NCBI GenBank assembly: GCA_014268975.2
Contig: CP077096.1
Coordinates: 4,253,501 to 4,317,500, forward strand
Length of the DNA: 64,000 nt
Reading direction: 5' to 3'
DNA from: Pseudomonas wayambapalatensis
Lineage (GTDB): Bacteria; Pseudomonadota; Gammaproteobacteria; Pseudomonadales; Pseudomonadaceae
The notes under the pieces were generated by a model. It was given only the letters and a program-made list of their open reading frames with translations, ran no database searches and was not told the DNA's origin. Shown here one piece after another: positions 51,790 through 60,474 of the stretch (position 1 is the first letter of the stretch; each line of letters starts with the position of its first letter). Both the position numbers and the translations under genes were made by a program.

Positions 51790-53433
51790 TTACAGCGCCA
51801 TGTCGTTGGCAGCCTTGCTCTCGGCAGGTGCGGTCGACTCGACACCGGTGCTGGTCCCGACGCTCTGGTCAATGACCGGCGGCTTCTCCAGTTGCAGCAC
51901 TTCAGCGGTGTAGTTCCACTCTTTCTGCACAGCAGCAGCGGAATCGTTCAGCTTGGTACCGTAGCTCGGCACGATTTCACGGATGCGGGCCTGCCATTCA
52001 GGCGTGGCGACCTTCTCCTTGAACACGGTTTCCAGCACGTTGAGCATGATCGGCGCAGCAGTCGAGGCGCCTGGCGAAGCACCCAGCAGACCGGCGATGG
52101 TGCGGTCTTCGGACGCCACGACCTCGGTGCCCAGCTTCAGCACACCGCCCTTCTCTTCGTCACGCTTGATGATCTGCACGCGCTGACCGGCCTGCCACAG
52201 GCGCCAGTCTTCTTTCTTGGCGTTCGGGAAGTAAGTGCGCAGGGCTTCGAAGCGGTCGTCATCCGACAGCATCACCTGGCCGGCGAGGTACTCGACCAGC
52301 GGGTACTGCTCGATACCCACTTTGGTCATCGGCCAGACGTTGTGCAGGGTGGTGCTGCTCAGCAGGTCCAGGTACGAACCGTTCTTCAGGAACTTGGTCG
52401 AGAAGGTGGCGAATGGCCCGAACAGGATCACGCGCTTGCCGTCCAGCACGCGGGTGTCCAGGTGCGGAACCGACATGGGTGGCGCGCCGGTCGAGGCGAT
52501 GCCGTAGGCCTTGGCCATGTGCTGCATGGCAACGGTCGGGTTCTCGGTCACCAGGAACGAGCCGCCAACCGGGAAGCCTGCGTACTCCTTGGCTTCAGGA
52601 ATGCCCGACTTCTGCAGCAGCTTCAAGGCGCCGCCGCCGGCACCGATGAACAGGAACTTGGCGTCGGTGGCAGAGGTGCTGCCATCCTTCAGGTTCTTGT
52701 ACTCGACGTGCCAGGAGCCGTCCTTGTTACGGGTGATGTCCTGCACTTCGCTGGACAGCTTCAGCTTGAAGTTGTCGCGGGTCTGCAGGTGGCCGACGAA
52801 CTGGCGGGTGATCTCGCCGAAGTTGACGTCGGTGCCGATCGGCGTCCAGGTCACTGCCAGCTTCTGGTTCGGGTCACGCCCTTCCATCATCAGCGGGACC
52901 CACTTGGCGATCTGCGCGTGGTCTTCGGAGAACTGCATCGGGCGGAACAGCGGGCTCGCCTGCAGTGCTTCGTAACGCTTCTTCAGGAAGGCGATGTTGT
53001 CGTCGCCCCAGACGAAGCTCATGTGCGGGGTGGTGTTGATGAACGATTTCGGGTTCTTCAGCACGCCCTGGCGAACCTGCCAGGACCAGAACTGGCGCGA
53101 CACCTGGAAGGCTTCGTTGATCTCGATCGCCTTGGAGATGTTGACCTTGCCGTCCTTGTCCATCGGGGTGTAGTTCAGCTCAGCCAGCGCGGAGTGGCCG
53201 GTACCGGCGTTGTTCCAGCCGTTGGAGCTTTCCTCGGCGACGCCATCCAGGCGCTCGACCATTTCCATCGACCAGCTCGGCTCCAGTTCGCTGAGCCATA
53301 CGCCCAGGGTCGAACTCATGATGCCGCCGCCAATCAGGAGCACATCGACTTTCTTGGCTTCGTCGGCGTGCGCTTGCATGAAGCTCGCCGCGACAGCCAG
53401 ACCCAGCAAGGTCTTGCCAGCTTTTTTGAACAT
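51790..53433 (-). CDS. mqo: Malate:quinone oxidoreductase with signal-like N-terminus
   Basis: 547 residues. After an N-terminal hydrophobic stretch (KTLLGLAVAASFMQAHA) comes the FAD-binding LLIGGGIMSSTLGVWLSELE segment characteristic of Mqo; further family motifs include ESSNGWNNAGTGHSALAELN and GASPGASTAAPIM. It oxidises malate to oxaloacetate, passing electrons to quinone. The leader could export the protein or act as a membrane anchor; ordinary Mqo is a cytosolic peripheral membrane enzyme. Confidence 0.9.
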   Translation of the reverse strand: MFKKAGKTLLGLAVAASFMQAHADEAKKVDVLLIGGGIMSSTLGVWLSELEPSWSMEMVERLDGVAEESSNGWNNAGTGHSALAELNYTPMDKDGKVNISKAIEINEAFQVSRQFWSWQVRQGVLKNPKSFINTTPHMSFVWGDDNIAFLKKRYEALQASPLFRPMQFSEDHAQIAKWVPLMMEGRDPNQKLAVTWTPIGTDVNFGEITRQFVGHLQTRDNFKLKLSSEVQDITRNKDGSWHVEYKNLKDGSTSATDAKFLFIGAGGGALKLLQKSGIPEAKEYAGFPVGGSFLVTENPTVAMQHMAKAYGIASTGAPPMSVPHLDTRVLDGKRVILFGPFATFSTKFLKNGSYLDLLSSTTLHNVWPMTKVGIEQYPLVEYLAGQVMLSDDDRFEALRTYFPNAKKEDWRLWQAGQRVQIIKRDEEKGGVLKLGTEVVASEDRTIAGLLGASPGASTAAPIMLNVLETVFKEKVATPEWQARIREIVPSYGTKLNDSAAAVQKEWNYTAEVLQLEKPPVIDQSVGTSTGVESTAPAESKAANDMAL

Positions 53434-53697
53434 TGATCACTTCCAGTCAGTAGAACGGAGGGGGGGCCTGTGGCTGGCCCAGGTGTTTCTTGTTCTTCAG
53501 CGCAGGCTTTTTGTGATCATTGTTCAGCAGCCAGAGAACCCTTACAGGCTTCAGCCATTGGTCTGATTGACCGGGGTCGGCTGAAACGGTTGCGGATTGT
53601 AACCGAAACGCCAGCACAAACAAATTGGCGGCGGGAACGTCAAGGTGGCGGGTTGTCCCAGGGGCTCGCCCGGCACGTGGCCGGGCGATTGGGAGGT

Positions 53698-54771
53698 TCA
53701 AAGCTCGGGATCGATATCCCCGGCGTACATGTCCGACTCTTTATACAGGTCGTGCACATGGCGCAGCAGCACCATGATCACCGCCGCCACCGGCAGCGCC
53801 AGCAAGACGCCGGTGAAGCCGAACAGCTCGCCACCGGCGAGAATGGCGAAGATCACCGCCACCGGGTGCAGGCCGATGCGGTCGCCCACCAGCAGCGGCG
53901 TCAGCACCATGCCCTCGAGGGCCTGGCCGATCATGAACACCGCGACAATGCCCAGCATCGGGTACAGGTCGCCGCCGAACTGGAACAACCCGGCGATCAA
54001 CGCTGCACCGATGCCGACAATGAAGCCCATGTACGGCACGATGGCCGCCAGCCCCGCCAGCAAACCGATCAACAGCCCCAGCTCGAGACCGACCAGCGAC
54101 AGCCCGACCGCGTAGATCACGCCCAGCGCCAGCATCACCAGCAACTGGCCGCGCACGAACGCCCCCAGCACCTCATGGCATTCACCCGCCAGCCCTACCA
54201 ACTGATCTTCACGCTGACGTGGCAGCAGGCTGCGCAGCTTGGCCATCATCAGGTCCCAGTCACGCAGCAGGTAGAAGCCCACCACAGGGATCAGCACCAG
54301 GTTGGCCAGCCAGGCGATCAGCGCCAGGCTCGAGGCCGTGGCCTGGGACAGGACGATGCCGACGATGTCGGTGGTCTGGCCCATGTGCGCGCCGATGGCA
54401 GCCTTGATCTTGTCGAACTTCCAGAAGCCATCGGCCAGGCCCAGACGGCTCTGCACCCAGGGCAGGGCAACATGCTGCAGCCAGTCGAGCATCTGCGGCG
54501 CCAGTTCGTACAGGCGCAGCAACTGCTTGGCCAGCATCGGCACCAGCACCAGCAGCAAGGCGAGGAACACCAGGGTGAACAGGCTGAACACCACCACCAC
54601 GCCCCAGGTGCGCGACAGGCCCAGGCGCTCCAGGCGATCGACCAAAGGGTCGGCCAGGTAGGCCAGCAGGATGCCAACCAGGAACGGCGAGAGAATGTTA
54701 TGCAGCAGGTAGAGCAGAACGGCGATCAGCAAGGCGACGCCCAGCCACACCCAACGGCGTACATCAGTCAT
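53698..54771 (-). CDS. AI-2E family transporter (PerM/YhhT-like)
   Basis: 357 residues, about eight hydrophobic segments. The conserved loop and C-terminal regions LGLLIGLLAGLAAIVPYMGF and GQALEGMVLTPLLVGDRIGL with HPVAVIFAILAGGELFGF are family hallmarks. Members have been linked to export of autoinducer-2 or to ion transport; the substrate here is unknown. Followed on the minus strand 13 nt from the DUF2066 gene. Confidence 0.88.
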   Translation of the reverse strand: MTDVRRWVWLGVALLIAVLLYLLHNILSPFLVGILLAYLADPLVDRLERLGLSRTWGVVVVFSLFTLVFLALLLVLVPMLAKQLLRLYELAPQMLDWLQHVALPWVQSRLGLADGFWKFDKIKAAIGAHMGQTTDIVGIVLSQATASSLALIAWLANLVLIPVVGFYLLRDWDLMMAKLRSLLPRQREDQLVGLAGECHEVLGAFVRGQLLVMLALGVIYAVGLSLVGLELGLLIGLLAGLAAIVPYMGFIVGIGAALIAGLFQFGGDLYPMLGIVAVFMIGQALEGMVLTPLLVGDRIGLHPVAVIFAILAGGELFGFTGVLLALPVAAVIMVLLRHVHDLYKESDMYAGDIDPEL

Positions 54772-54783
54772 GTTCGCGGCTCC

Positions 54784-55848
54784 TTACCAGCGAAAACGCA
54801 GGCCATCGAATGGCTTGGGCGCAGCCGCCTGCGGGGCGACCGCCTGGCCAGGCGCTGCCTCTGCTACGGGAGCGGGAGCGGCGGCAGGCGCCTGTTCGAC
54901 AGGCACCTCCTGCAGATGCGCTAGCCCCAGTTGCGCACGCAGTTGCTCGCGATTGCCGGTGACCGTATAGGTCAGCGTGTCGCCGTCGGCCAACTGCAGC
55001 CGCGGGCCATAGGGCTCAAGCACGCGCAGCAGTTCGGCGTAGCGCTGCAGGTTCATGCCCTGCACCTGGACCTGCAGGTCGCTGCTCGCCCCCGGACGGG
55101 TGACGTAACGGGGCGCCAGGCGTGCGCTGATCGCCAGCATCACCGCATCGGCCAGCGCAGCTTGGTCGGCGCCCTGCGCCGTGCCCTGCTCGCGCTGATC
55201 GCCTAGCCACAGTTGCCATTTGCCCTGCCACTTGCCGTCTGCCTCGTGGGCGTGCACAGCCAGCAGGGCATCGGCGCCATAACGCTCGGACGCCTCACGC
55301 AGCGGCGCCGGGTCGTTGCCTTCGAGCTGCTTGGCATTGGCCACCAGTTGTTCCTGCAGGTCGGCCAGCGGCAGGCGCAGCGGCAGACCACGGTGCTGGG
55401 CGGCACGACGTAGCGGCTCGGCACTGGTCTGACCATCGCCGACCAGGCTGCTGCCCTCGACACTGTCGTACAGCCACCAGCCAAGAATCGATGGCCGGTT
55501 GCTGCCCCACAGGGCCAGGCCGCCCTGGCGCAGGGCGCGCTCGGTGCTGCCGGGGTCGAACTCCACCACCACCGTCTCAGGTGGGCCGGCGTCGCTGCCC
55601 ACCTGGTTGATGATCTGTTGCGGATCCTTGCGCAGGGCGACCACCGCCGGGTTCTGCGTCGCCTTGGCATCGCCGGTCAGACGCAGCACCAGGGTGTCGA
55701 GTGCCTTGGCGGTGGCCTGGGTCCGCGCCTCGCTGCCCTGCCCATCGACAGGTTCGCGGACCTGGTAAAGGCCCGATACGGTCTCGGCCTGTGCCGTTGC
55801 ACCGATCAGCCCTACGCAAACCACTGCCAGGTAATTGAGAAAACGCAT
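54784..55848 (-). CDS. DUF2066 domain secreted protein
   Basis: 354 residues with a signal peptide (MRFLNYLAVVCVGLIGATAQ). The DUF2066 region covers most of the mature protein (ATAKALDTLVLRLTGDAKAT, then VVEFDPGSTERALRQGGLAL). An alanine/proline-rich linker (APAAAPAPVAEAAPGQAVAP) precedes the C-terminus. Function unknown. Adjacent to purM as in other pseudomonads, but on the opposite strand. Confidence 0.82.
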   Translation of the reverse strand: MRFLNYLAVVCVGLIGATAQAETVSGLYQVREPVDGQGSEARTQATAKALDTLVLRLTGDAKATQNPAVVALRKDPQQIINQVGSDAGPPETVVVEFDPGSTERALRQGGLALWGSNRPSILGWWLYDSVEGSSLVGDGQTSAEPLRRAAQHRGLPLRLPLADLQEQLVANAKQLEGNDPAPLREASERYGADALLAVHAHEADGKWQGKWQLWLGDQREQGTAQGADQAALADAVMLAISARLAPRYVTRPGASSDLQVQVQGMNLQRYAELLRVLEPYGPRLQLADGDTLTYTVTGNREQLRAQLGLAHLQEVPVEQAPAAAPAPVAEAAPGQAVAPQAAAPKPFDGLRFRW

Positions 55849-56119
55849 GGAGGATTCCTGTCCGGATGACTTTCAGGTCAGAAGCTACAAGCTGCACACC
55901 GTCAGCGGCAAGAAAAAGCGCGCGACACCGCAGCTTGTCTTCTCTTATAGCTTACCGCTCGCCACTTGCCGCTCAATGGAGGATGGCCGCTGCCGGGCAA
56001 CCCTGATAAAATCGCGCGCCTTCGCAGACCAGTCACGTACAGGCAGCCGCCGCCTCCCGAGCCGGCCTTGGCCGCGCTGGTCGTTTTCCTGAATCCCTCC
56101 CCCTTAAAGGCCTGGTTCA

Positions 56120-57178
56120 ATGAGCAAGCAACCCTCCCTGAGCTACAAAGACGCCGGTGTAGACATCGACGCCGGCGAAGCACTGGTCGAACGCATCAAG
56201 GGCGTCGCCAAGCGCACCGCACGCCCTGAAGTCATGGGTGGCCTGGGCGGCTTCGGCGCCCTCTGCGAGATCCCGGCCGGCTACAAGCAGCCGGTGCTGG
56301 TCTCCGGCACCGATGGCGTCGGCACCAAGCTGCGCCTGGCGCTGAACCTGAACAAGCACGACAGCATCGGCCAGGACCTGGTCGCCATGTGCGTCAACGA
56401 CCTGGTGGTCTGCGGCGCCGAGCCGCTGTTCTTCCTCGACTACTACGCCACCGGCAAGCTGAATGTCGACGTGGCCGCCACCGTGGTCACCGGCATCGGC
56501 GCCGGTTGCGAACTGGCCGGTTGCTCGCTGGTCGGTGGTGAAACCGCCGAGATGCCTGGCATGTACGAAGGCGAAGACTACGACCTGGCCGGTTTCTGCG
56601 TCGGCGTGGTGGAGAAGTCGGAAATCATCGACGGCTCGAAAGTGGTCACCGGCGACGCCCTGATCGCCCTGCCTTCCTCCGGCCCGCACTCCAACGGCTA
56701 CTCGCTGATCCGCAAGATCCTCGAAGTGTCCGGCACCGACATCGAGAACACCCAGCTCGACGGCCAGCCGCTGACCGACCTGCTGATGGCGCCGACCCGC
56801 ATCTACGTCAAGCCGCTGCTGGAGCTGATCAAGAAGACCGGCGCGGTCAAGGCCATGGCCCACATCACCGGTGGCGGCCTGCTGGACAACATCCCGCGCG
56901 TCCTGCCAAAAGGCGCCCAGGCCGTGGTCGACGTGGCCAGCTGGCAGCGCCCGGCGGTGTTCGACTTCCTGCAACAAAAAGGCAACGTCGACGAGCACGA
57001 GATGCACCGCGTCCTGAACTGCGGCGTAGGCATGGTCATCTGCGTGGCCCAGGACCAGGTCGACAACGCCCTGAACGTCCTGCGCCAGGCCGGCGAGCAG
57101 CCTTGGGTGATCGGCCGCATCGACGTGGCCGCCGAAGGCGCTGCCCAGGTCGAGCTGCAGAACCTCAAGGCACACTGA
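56120..57178 (+). CDS. purM: Phosphoribosylformylglycinamidine cyclo-ligase
   Basis: 352 residues. Full-length AIR synthetase with the start KDAGVDIDAGEALVERIK, the GTDGVGTKLRLA and VGGETAEMPGMY motifs, and the C-terminal HITGGGLLDNIPRVLP. It catalyses the fifth step of purine synthesis, ATP-dependent closure of FGAM to AIR. Its stop overlaps the purN start by one base (TGATG). Confidence 0.95.
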   Translation: MSKQPSLSYKDAGVDIDAGEALVERIKGVAKRTARPEVMGGLGGFGALCEIPAGYKQPVLVSGTDGVGTKLRLALNLNKHDSIGQDLVAMCVNDLVVCGAEPLFFLDYYATGKLNVDVAATVVTGIGAGCELAGCSLVGGETAEMPGMYEGEDYDLAGFCVGVVEKSEIIDGSKVVTGDALIALPSSGPHSNGYSLIRKILEVSGTDIENTQLDGQPLTDLLMAPTRIYVKPLLELIKKTGAVKAMAHITGGGLLDNIPRVLPKGAQAVVDVASWQRPAVFDFLQQKGNVDEHEMHRVLNCGVGMVICVAQDQVDNALNVLRQAGEQPWVIGRIDVAAEGAAQVELQNLKAH

Positions 57179-57831
57179 TGCCGAGCAAGACCTGCAATGT
57201 CGTGGTACTGCTGTCGGGCTCCGGCAGCAACCTGCAAGCCCTGATCGACAGCACCGCCGCCACCGATAGCCCGGCGCGGATCCGCGCGGTGATATCCAAC
57301 CGCCCCGACGCCTTTGGCCTGCAACGGGCCAAAGCCGCCGGGATCGACACCGCCGTGCTCGAGCACGGTGGTTTCGACGGGCGCGAAGCGTTCGACGCGG
57401 CGCTGGTGCAACTGATCGATGGCTTCGCCCCCGACCTGGTGGTGCTGGCCGGCTTCATGCGCATCCTCAGTGGCGACTTCGTGCGCCACTACCAGGGGCG
57501 CCTGCTCAACATTCACCCCTCGCTGTTGCCCAAGTACAAAGGGCTGCACACTCACCAGCGGGCCCTGGATGCCGGTGACGCCGAGCACGGCTGCAGTGTT
57601 CATTTCGTCACCGAGGAACTCGACGGCGGGCCCTTGGTCGTACAGGCTGTGGTAGCGGTCGCGCCAGGCGACGATGCGCAGAGCCTGGCACAACGGGTCC
57701 ACCAACAGGAACACCAGATCTACCCGCTGGCGGTGCGCTGGTTCGCCGAAGGACGCTTGCGCCTGGGCGAACAAGGTGCATTACTGGATGGCCAGCCGCT
57801 GGCGGCCAGCGGTCACTTGATTCGACCCTAG
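57178..57831 (+). CDS. purN: Phosphoribosylglycinamide formyltransferase
   Basis: 217 residues from the ATG overlapping the purM stop. GSGSNLQALID near the N-terminus binds GAR phosphate; the catalytic segment is NIHPSLLPKYKGLHTHQRAL, with the family HCSVHFVTEELDGG-like motif (GCSVHFVTEELDGG) carrying the Asp. It transfers a formyl group from 10-formyl-THF to GAR. Forms an operon with purM and DUF3108. Confidence 0.94.
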   Translation: MPSKTCNVVVLLSGSGSNLQALIDSTAATDSPARIRAVISNRPDAFGLQRAKAAGIDTAVLEHGGFDGREAFDAALVQLIDGFAPDLVVLAGFMRILSGDFVRHYQGRLLNIHPSLLPKYKGLHTHQRALDAGDAEHGCSVHFVTEELDGGPLVVQAVVAVAPGDDAQSLAQRVHQQEHQIYPLAVRWFAEGRLRLGEQGALLDGQPLAASGHLIRP

Positions 57832-57839
57832 GAGAATTT

Positions 57840-58550
57840 ATGCGTCGCGCCCTGCTATTGGCTCTCGCCGTGCTCGCCCTGCCCCTCCAGGCAGCTGATC
57901 TGAAGCCGTTCTCGGCCAGCTACACCGCCGACTGGAAACAGCTGCCCATGAGCGGCACCGCCGAACGCAGCCTGGTCAAGAACGCCAACGGTACCTGGGA
58001 CCTCAACTTCAAAGCCTCCATGATGATCGCCAGCCTGACCGAACAGAGCACGGTGCGCATGGACAACGACACCCTGCTGCCGCAGAAGTACCACTTCGAG
58101 CGCGGTGGCCTGGGCAAGGCGAAGAAGGTCGACCTGGACTTCGACTGGAACAGCAAGAAAGTCACCGGCAGCGACCGTGGCGATGCGATCAGCCTGCCGC
58201 TCAACCGCGGGGTGCTGGACAAGTCGTCCTATCAACTGGCCCTGCAACATGACGTGGCGGCGGGCAAGAAGAGCATGACGTACCAGGTGGTCGACGGTGA
58301 CGAGATCGACACCTACGACTTCCGCGTGCTGGGCACCGAGAAGGTTGCCACCAAGACCGGCCAGGTCGATGCGGTGAAGGTCGAGCGCGTGCGCGACCCA
58401 AGCCAGAGCAAGCGCATCACCGAGCTGTGGTTCGCCAAGGACTGGGACTACCTGCTGGTGCAACTGCGCCAGGTCGAGACCGATGGCAAGGAATACGTGA
58501 TCGTGCTGCAGGATGGTACGGTCGATGGCAGGACGGTGAAGGGCAACTGA
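57840..58550 (+). CDS. DUF3108 family secreted protein
   Basis: 236 residues, signal peptide MRRALLLALAVLALPLQAAD. The remainder is a beta-rich DUF3108 domain (YHFERGGLGKAKKVDLDFDW, LWFAKDWDYLLVQLRQVETD). Follows purN by 8 nt with AGGAG in its leader; a strong terminator follows. Function unknown, presumably periplasmic. Confidence 0.82.
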   Translation: MRRALLLALAVLALPLQAADLKPFSASYTADWKQLPMSGTAERSLVKNANGTWDLNFKASMMIASLTEQSTVRMDNDTLLPQKYHFERGGLGKAKKVDLDFDWNSKKVTGSDRGDAISLPLNRGVLDKSSYQLALQHDVAAGKKSMTYQVVDGDEIDTYDFRVLGTEKVATKTGQVDAVKVERVRDPSQSKRITELWFAKDWDYLLVQLRQVETDGKEYVIVLQDGTVDGRTVKGN

Positions 58551-58583
58551 TCCCTTACCTGCGCTGTAACCTGCTGTAGCCCG

Positions 58584-58611
58584 AGCCCCGCCTAGTGCGG
58601 GGCTTTGTTTT
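58584..58611 (+). terminator. Rho-independent terminator of the purMN-DUF3108 operon
   Basis: AGCCCCGC (58584-58591) pairs with GCGGGGCT (58597-58604) around a 5-nt loop, followed by a T-rich TTGTTTT. Confidence 0.88.
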
Positions 58612-58744
58612 GGCTTGCAGGAGCAAGCGCAGCGCGTTTCATGAACATAGTTTCATCGTCGTTTTATTTACTTAGCCTGCTAACAAACTCTATAAAGAAG
58701 GTGTGCGACACAGTGTCGCAGACCAACAGAAGTGGAGTTTACCG

Positions 58745-58927
58745 ATGACTGTCCAAGTAACCGAACGCGACGAATCGAGAATGTCCCACGAAGGCCTGGC
58801 CGCTGGCGTGCGGATCTGGGACGTACACCAGCAGGGCCAACTGGTCGGCATGTTCCACAACGAACATGAAGCCCACCAGTACCGCCAGGAACTCGAGACC
58901 CTCGAGAGCCAACGCGGCACACAATAA
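58745..58927 (+). CDS. Small conserved protein, function unknown
   Basis: 60 residues from the ATG at 58745, with GTGGAG upstream; an earlier in-frame start lacks a site. Sequence is acidic and polar (QLVGMFHNEHEAHQYRQELE). Stands alone between two terminators, as in other pseudomonads between the DUF3108 and DUF2058 genes. Confidence 0.65.
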   Translation: MTVQVTERDESRMSHEGLAAGVRIWDVHQQGQLVGMFHNEHEAHQYRQELETLESQRGTQ

Positions 58928-58941
58928 GATCTCCCCCACGA

Positions 58942-58965
58942 AAAACCCCGCCTGAGCGGGGTTTT
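58942..58965. terminator. Bidirectional terminator between convergent genes
   Basis: AAAACCCCGC (58942-58951) and GCGGGGTTTT (58956-58965) form a 10-bp stem with a CTGA loop and A/T tracts on both ends. Confidence 0.88.
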
Positions 58966-58971
58966 CGTCAT

Positions 58972-59511
58972 TTACCACATCAGATCGTCAGGGATCTTGT
59001 AGGCCGCATAGGGATCGTCCTCATCGGCCTCCTCGACATGGGTGTTGAGCAGCAGGATGCGCTTGGGATCGCGTTCCTGGATCTTCACCGCCGCCTCGCG
59101 TGGGATCACTTCGTAGCCGCCGCCATGGGCGACGATCGCCAGCGAGCCGTTGCTCAGCTTGCTGCGCATCAGCGCGTTGACGGCAATTCGCTTGACCTTC
59201 TTGTCATCGACGAAGTTGTAGTAGTCCTCGGTGGTCAGCTTGGGCAGGCGGGTCGCCTCGATCAATTGCTTGACCTGCGCGGCACGGGCCTTCTGCTCGG
59301 CCTTCTCCTGCACCTGGCGGTTCAGTTCCTGGTCCTTTTTGGCCTTGTCGGCCATGGCTTCCTTGGCCAGGCGCTGCTGGCTGTCATCCACCTCGACCTG
59401 GCCCTTGTGTTCCAGGCGTTTCTGTTTCTTTTCGGCCTTGTTGGCCTGGGAGACCTGCTTCTGGTTGACCAGACCGGCCTTGAGCAATTGATCGCGAAGG
59501 GAAAGGCTCAT
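58972..59511 (-). CDS. DUF2058 family protein (YaiL-like)
   Basis: 179 residues, very rich in charged residues (KAEKKQKRLEHKGQVEVDDS). The N-terminus MSLSLRDQLLKAGLVNQKQV and the C-terminal DDPYAAYKIPDDLMW identify the DUF2058 family, putative nucleoprotein-like proteins of unknown function. Confidence 0.85.
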   Translation of the reverse strand: MSLSLRDQLLKAGLVNQKQVSQANKAEKKQKRLEHKGQVEVDDSQQRLAKEAMADKAKKDQELNRQVQEKAEQKARAAQVKQLIEATRLPKLTTEDYYNFVDDKKVKRIAVNALMRSKLSNGSLAIVAHGGGYEVIPREAAVKIQERDPKRILLLNTHVEEADEDDPYAAYKIPDDLMW

Positions 59512-59537
59512 CGGTGTTCACTCACTTATGCATCGGC

Positions 59538-60371
59538 TCAGCCGCAGCTGGGCAGGTTCTTTTCCTGACGCTTGGCTTCACCCCAGAGGGCATCCAACTC
59601 GTCAAGGTTACAATCTTCGATCGGTCGGCCAGTGTCGCGCAATGCCTGCTCGATGAAGCGGAAACGTCGTTCGAATTTACGGTTGGCGCGGCGCAGTGCG
59701 TTTTCTGGATCCTGCTTGAGGTGACGGGCCAGGTTCACGGCGGCGAACAGCAGGTCGCCGACTTCGTCCTCCAGTGCCTGCTCATCGCCATCGGCCATGG
59801 CCTGCAACACCTCGTCGAGCTCCTCGCGCACCTTGTCCAGCACCGGTAACGCCTCGGGCCAGTCGAAGCCGACGGTGGCCGCGCGCTTCTGCAGTTTGGT
59901 CGCGCGCGACAGTGCCGGCAAGGCGCCGGGTACATCGTCGAGCAGCGAGAGCTGTTCGGGGGTACTCTTCTCGGCGCGTTCCTCGGCCTTGATCTCCTCC
60001 CAGCGCGATTTGACCTGCGCCTCGCTCAAGCGCGGGATGTCGGGTGCGGCGTAGAGATCGCCGGTGGGGAATACATGCGGGTGGCGGCGGATCAGCTTGC
60101 GGGTGATCGAATCGACCACACCGGCAAATTCGAAACGCCCCTCCTCCCGCGCCAGCTGGCTGTAGTAGACGACCTGAAACAGCAGGTCGCCGAGCTCGCC
60201 CTGCAACTGCGCGAAGTCGCCCTGCTCGATGGCGTCGGCCACCTCGTAGGCTTCCTCGAGGGTGTGCTTGACGATGCTGGTGTAGTCCTGCTCAAGGTCC
60301 CAGGGGCAGCCGTACTGCGGATCGCGCAGGCGGGCCATGAGGTGGAGCAGGTCGTCTAGGGTGTAGGTCAT
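59538..60371 (-). CDS. mazG: Nucleoside triphosphate pyrophosphohydrolase MazG
   Basis: 277 residues from the ATG at 60371, with the canonical N-terminus TLDDLLHLMARLRDPQYGCP. Two MazG domains each carry the Mg-binding EExxE...ExxD pattern (HTLEEAYEVADAIE / LQGELGDLLFQ; VREELDEVLQAM / LEDEVGDLLFAAV). It hydrolyses (d)NTPs and can lower (p)ppGpp. Downstream of relA and its REP pair. Confidence 0.93.
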   Translation of the reverse strand: MTYTLDDLLHLMARLRDPQYGCPWDLEQDYTSIVKHTLEEAYEVADAIEQGDFAQLQGELGDLLFQVVYYSQLAREEGRFEFAGVVDSITRKLIRRHPHVFPTGDLYAAPDIPRLSEAQVKSRWEEIKAEERAEKSTPEQLSLLDDVPGALPALSRATKLQKRAATVGFDWPEALPVLDKVREELDEVLQAMADGDEQALEDEVGDLLFAAVNLARHLKQDPENALRRANRKFERRFRFIEQALRDTGRPIEDCNLDELDALWGEAKRQEKNLPSCG

Positions 60372-60390
60372 TACAGGTCCTTCGGCGGTG

Positions 60391-60464
60391 CCTTCATCGC
60401 GGGCAAGCCCGCTCCTACAGGGATCACGCTGCACCCGTAGGAGCGGGCTTGCCCGCGATGAAGG
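60391..60464. repeat. REP inverted pair between relA and mazG
   Basis: Arms 60391-60418 and 60437-60464 are perfect inverse complements of 28 bp, containing ATCGCGGGCAAGCCCGCTCC. Located between relA and mazG, so it may modulate processing of a joint transcript. Confidence 0.85.
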
Positions 60465-60474
60465 CGACGCAGTC

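Noticed and set aside
53434..53697. Disruption of the usual neighbour order beside the AI-2E gene
   Set aside because: In pseudomonads I recall hda near the AI-2E/DUF2066 pair, whereas mqo is here; this could mark a rearrangement but I cannot confirm the reference order, so it is not reported as a finding.
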